Source: Unio delphinus
Lineage: Eukaryota > Mollusca > Bivalvia > Unionida > Unionidae
Length of the DNA stretch: 64,000 nucleotides
Reading direction: 5' to 3'
NCBI GenBank assembly: GCA_029339505.1
Contig: JAQISU010000115.1
Coordinates: 4,700,001-4,764,000 of the forward strand
Below, piece by piece: positions 60,340 to 64,000 of the stretch (position 1 is its first letter; every line of letters begins with the position of its first letter). The notes under the pieces were generated by a model that was given only the letters and a program-made list of their open reading frames with translations, searched no databases and was not told the DNA's origin. The translations under genes were made by a program, and so were the position numbers.

Positions 60340-60640
60340 GATGAATTTGTTATACAGGTAGTTGATATAAACCGTGGAAAAATAATTTGGTAAGATTGTG
60401 ATACAGGCAGTTGATATAAACCATGGAAAAATAATTTGGTAAGATTGTGATACAGGCAGTTGATATAAACTGTGGAAAAATAATTTGGTAAGATTGTGAT
60501 ACAGTCGATATAAACCATGGGGGAAAAAATCTGTGAGATGTGATACAGGCAGTTGATATAAACCATGGAAAAAAAATTGGCAAGTTTGTGATACAGGCAG
60601 TAATATAAACCATGGAGAGAAAAATCAGAGATAAAACACA
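60300..60640. repeat. ~49-bp tandem repeat, ~6 copies
   Basis: The unit contains acaggcagttgatataaacc then atggaaaaataatttggtaa and gattgtg. Outer units are diverged. The repetitive minus-strand frames here are translations of this repeat. Confidence 0.9.
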
Positions 60641-61189
60641 GATCTGGTGATACCTTCCTTGTACCAGGTGATGTACAGTAAAGTACATGAAATACAGTTA
60701 TTCAGGTTGCAACCATATGGGGTTTTCTTATGGCAATTCATTCTTGAGAGACATTGTATCTGAACCACAATTTTCCAAGGTCAGATTATCTTAAGCACAA
60801 CAAAAAAATAAAATGTGAACATTTTACTTGTTGAAAGTTTTAGGTAAATTTTATATTCTTCAACCACCATTCAATTTTACTAAAGTTAATTTTAGTTGAT
60901 TTTCCTATTTATTTTTGAATCATTAATCATGATTGATTATGTTAAAAAATTTCCGCACAAGATGTGTTCATTTTGTACATTTTGACATTTTAATGTTTCA
61001 TTGTGTTTATGTTTCCTTGGATACAAAGAGTTTTATTAAAAGCTGAATACTGATGCACATTGTGAATTTTATCTTTTCTTCTGCATTTCATTAAACCAGC
61101 GATTCATTTTGGAAGTATGGTATATTTAAAGAAGCCGGCCACAGGTGACGAAAGTGTTTTAAAGTGCCCTCCTTTATCAGGTATTTAAA

Positions 61190-61345
61190 ACTTGATTCTG
61201 TCAGCTTGGATGTAGGTCTGTGACAAAGCTTGCAAGTAGCTTCCTGTGGGTTGTTTTTTCCCAAAATTTTACAGGTTCTTCCTCCACCATTTATATATGT
61301 CAACATGTTCAGCCTACATGTGCTGAAAAACGTTGAGCCCACAAC
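61190..61345 (+). mobile_element. decayed SINE-A remnant
   Basis: Retains tgcaagtagcttcctgtggg, aggttcttcctccaccattt and tgtgctgaaaaacgttga. The tRNA-like head is gone. Confidence 0.65.
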
Positions 61346-61398
61346 ATTTCAAGATATGCCACCTTTGAACAGCAGTCAACTATATATATTTACTTACG

Positions 61399-61562
61399 AG
61401 TTTAACTGCAAACTGGACAGACCCAGATTTGCTTATCTGCCAGCAGATCTGGGTCTGTGCAGTTTGTTAAGAGTAATCAGTATTACAAACAACACAGATC
61501 CTCATCTGCCAGTGCATTATGTGACTGCAAATCAGGGTCAATGTTGTTTGCAGTTTGACTCT
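61399..61562. mobile_element. MITE-T copy 4
   Basis: Starts agtttaactgcaaactgg, contains cagatctgggtctgtgcagt, taatcagtattacaaacaac and acagatcctcatctgccagt, and ends tttgcagtttgact. Confidence 0.82.
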
Positions 61563-61619
61563 GCTTCAGCATAGTTATATACGGTAAATTACAATAAGTT
61601 TCTCTGACAAGCATGAGGA

Positions 61620-61720
61620 AGTGCTGTAGTTGGTATAGCATTGGACAAATGACCTTGGGTTGCAGATTCAACACCTGTCCTTGGCAGCCCAAGTTTGCTA
61701 CCTCTGTGCATCCTTGAAAG
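61620..61720 (+). mobile_element. degenerate tRNA-like sequence
   Basis: ctgtagttggtatagcattg resembles an A box and gttgcagattcaacacc a B box, about 30 bases apart. Likely a decayed SINE head or tRNA pseudogene. Confidence 0.4.
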
Positions 61721-61917
61721 CATACTTGGCTCTAATTTTCACTGCATTATATATCCCAAAAACGATGAAGTGATGTTAATACTAGCTAAACTAACTAGGT
61801 CACTGCTACTTTTGAATCGATATTAAGAATAAGTGTCAGTGACTTCTGATGTATTATTTATTAAACTACTGTACATATATTATTGAAGAGTATCCACTTT
61901 AAGCTACCAAAATTAGT

Positions 61918-62020
61918 TGCACTGATCTATTTTTGATCATTACATATAGTCACAATGACCTATTTCTGATCATTACATATATTCACAATGACCTATTTCT
62001 GATCATTATGGTTAGTCATT
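61918..62020. repeat. ~33-bp tandem repeat, 3 copies
   Basis: Unit gacctatttctgatcattac followed by atatagtcacaat. Confidence 0.88.
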
Positions 62021-62274
62021 GCACAGAGTAATTATTTTTTGAGACTGTTGCTGGCATGAATACAAAAATTGACAAGTAGATTTATCTGTGTGATAATACT
62101 TATTACTAATAAAAACTGGTGAAAGTGATCCACTTATCTTGAAGAAAAAGCACATCAATTTTTTTTCTCCTTCTGACCTGACCATAATTAATCTGCATGA
62201 GTTGAGAGTGGTTTTCGTGAGGATATTTCTATACATAAAGTCTGTTTATTAAGGCTAGAAATCCTTATACATTA

Positions 62275-62960
62275 ATAAGTCTGTGTAGGACTGTTATAAC
62301 TAGATATTCTTAGGTATAAAGTCAGTATAAGACTATTAGGGCTGAAACATTTATATACATGAAGTCAGTATAAGACTATTAGGGCTGAAACATTTATATA
62401 CATGAAGTCAGTATAAGACTGTTAGGGCTGAAACATGTATATACATGAAGTCAGTATAAGACTATTAGGGCTGAAACATTTATATACATGAAGTCAGTAT
62501 AAGACTTTTAGGGCTGAAACATGTATATACATGAAGTCAGTATACGACTGTTAGGGCTGGACTTTCTGTACATGTAGTCTGTGTTGGACTGTTAAGGCTA
62601 GACTTTTCTGTACATGTAGTCTGTGTAGGACTGTTAGGGCTAGACTTTTCTGTACATGTAGTCTGTGTAGGACTGTTAGGGCTAGATATTTCTGTACATA
62701 TAGTCTGTGTAGGACTGTTAGGGCTAGACTTTTCTGTACATGTAGTCTGTGTAGGACTGTTAGGGCTAGACTTTTCTGTACATGTAGTCTGTGTAGGACT
62801 GTTAGGGCTAGACTTTTCTGTACATGTAGTCTGTGTAGGACTTTTAGGGCTGAAACACTTCTATACAAGAAGTCTGTGTAGGGCTAGATATTAATAATAT
62901 ACATGAATTCTGTCTGGACTTTTAGGGTTATATATGGACTTTTAGGGTTATATACATGTA
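62275..62960. repeat. 42/43-bp minisatellite with two subfamilies, ~15 copies
   Basis: The left half has a 43-base unit (gggctgaaacatttatatac then atgaagtcagtataagacta). The right half has a 42-base unit (gggctagacttttctgtaca then tgtagtctgtgtaggactgt). Both share the gactgttagggct core. Because 42 is a multiple of three, the right half gives a 14-residue repeating frame on the minus strand with no gene context. Confidence 0.93.
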
Positions 62961-63640
62961 TAACTAACTTCCCATGAAGTAGGTGTATGACTATCAGGAC
63001 TAACAATGTAGAATTAATTGTGATTAATAAACATTTTCTGAGCCCTCAATAGCCAGAGTTTATCATGCCAAGATGTCCATCCATGTGCAAGTAATTATAG
63101 GGTTTATGGCATATCAGCACAATAATGGCTATATGGTGCCAATATAAATTAAAGTTCTAACATTATGAAGAATTATACAGCTTTTGGAAGATAGACCCGT
63201 AAATGGTAATGATGTTACCAGTAATTCAGAAAAAGGCAAAATACAAGATAATGGTAATATGAAATCCTTAAATTATAGAACCCAAATTTGTTATATAAAT
63301 CACATTTCTTTAGAAAGTCCAATATTTGTTTCTCATGGTATATCATCATGATGTTCTGTTGTTTAGTTATTGGAAAACAACACTCTAAAAAGATGCATAC
63401 AAGTGTGAGTGAACACTTGTAGGGTGTGTGCTTTGTTGGAGGTTGTGTTAATTTTACCAATGTATTTGAATAGTTTGCATTAAAACCCATTTTATCTTGA
63501 ATACTCCTGCAGTCGTAGTATGCCATTTTATCCTCAATATGACTCTTGTTGTACTCTACTATGTATATGTGTAGTGTCTCTAGAAACACGTGTTCTACAT
63601 CACAAACATTTGTGTACTTCTCCAACACAGGAAATAGTTA
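62961..63640. other. CpG-poor stretch, no gene recognised
   Basis: A 137-codon minus-strand frame without a good start or splice context covers 63215-63628. I regard it as chance. Confidence 0.4.
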
Positions 63641-63646
63641 AAGCAA

Positions 63647-63655
63647 GCATGCGCA
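63647..63655 (+). promoter_or_regulatory. NRF1-like promoter motif
   Basis: gcatgcgca matches most of the NRF1 palindrome (GCGCATGCGC), in a CpG-poor neighbourhood 60 bases upstream of the ATG at 63716. NRF1 sites mark promoters of broadly expressed genes. Single short motif, so only suggestive. Confidence 0.35.
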
Positions 63656-63715
63656 GTGAAATATAAAAAAAAATCTGGTTGGAAAAAATTGTTCGCTTGA
63701 AAATCCATTGATAAA

Positions 63716-63877
63716 ATGATAGATGACAACTCAGATGTAAACATGGATGTTGAGGGTGAGGATAGTGACATTGAAGTTGATGATTTGGATGATTCTGAGG
63801 ATAATATTGACTTAAATGATTGGTTAGAATTTAAACTAGTTGATGAAGGAGATGATGCATGGCTTGATGCTATTTTG
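63716..63877 (+). CDS. first coding exon of an unrecognised, very acidic protein (partial)
   Basis: The ATG at 63716 follows gataaa and opens 54 codons ending at a good donor (TTTTG|GTAAGG, GT at 63878-63879) with no bases left over. The segment is dominated by D and E (MIDDNSDVNMDVEGEDSD..., then DDLDDSEDNIDLNDWLEFKL) and ends DAWLDAIL. No transmembrane or signal segment. Such acidic starts are common in nuclear and ribosome-biogenesis proteins, but nothing specific is recognised. The intron and remaining exons lie beyond the window. The frame continues past the donor to 63925, so an unspliced short protein is the alternative. Confidence 0.6.
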
Positions 63878-64000
63878 GTAAGGAGGATAAAATGGGTTAG
63901 AATGAAGCAGAGTCTTAGGATTTAAAGGTCAAAGGTTACAGTGACTTGAATAAGAACAAATGGTTTTCTACGCAATATATTTTGTGCAATATTTTATACC

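Noticed and set aside
60249..60688. Two overlapping repetitive minus-strand frames
   Set aside because: Translation of the 49-base tandem repeat; the frame shifts between units.
62551..62868. Repetitive protein with 14-residue repeats (minus strand)
   Set aside because: It is only the 42-base minisatellite translated; no start, splice or promoter context.
63215..63628. 137-codon minus-strand frame beside the right-edge exon
   Set aside because: No ATG near its start, no acceptor or donor, A+T-driven composition. In 64 kb of A+T-rich DNA one frame of this length is expected by chance.

Overview
The window is intron-rich, A+T-rich animal nuclear DNA. There are no operons, ribosome binding sites or dense ORFs. 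There are GT-AG splice sites, tRNA-derived SINEs, hAT transposons, many microsatellites and long minisatellites. The best gene is a TNF-receptor-like protein with one cysteine-rich domain. SINE content, hAT types and a sharp change in CpG density fit a marine invertebrate, most likely a mollusc, but the sequence alone does not fix the species.

Layout: 1-5136 is the upstream flank or an upstream intron, with a 38-bp minisatellite, a 140-bp fold-back element and SINE copies. 5137-5668 is a coding exon holding signal peptide, TNFR cysteine-rich domain, stalk and transmembrane helix; it starts at a strong 3' splice site and ends at a strong 5' splice site. 54422-54705 is a GC-richer exon whose phase fits exactly and which supplies a cytoplasmic tail and stop, giving a predicted 264-residue receptor. 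If the two exons join directly, the intron is 48,753 bases and makes up most of the window.

Inside the intron are a decayed hAT transposon (13097-15995) with an intact 8-bp target duplication, two tRNA-derived SINE families (several copies, two nested insertions), a MITE family with four copies in the window, several fold-back elements with clean target duplications, minisatellites with 32-, 38-, 48- and 60-bp units, an ancient ~140-bp repeat spread over ~7 kb (39.9-46.8 kb) and a ~1.6 kb LTR-like insertion splitting the 32-bp array. Two minus-strand candidate exons lie in the intron: one with a basic nuclear-localisation-like motif (35220-35544) and one cysteine-rich terminal exon (48026-48254). 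Both are tentative.

From about 54.7 kb to the right edge CpG becomes about four times rarer. This looks like a long-methylated domain and begins just after the receptor's stop codon. At the right edge, 63716-63877 looks like the first coding exon of another plus-strand gene, very acidic, with an NRF1-like site 60 bases upstream of its ATG. I do not recognise that protein. I found no rRNA, CRISPR or bacterial features, and no reverse transcriptase.
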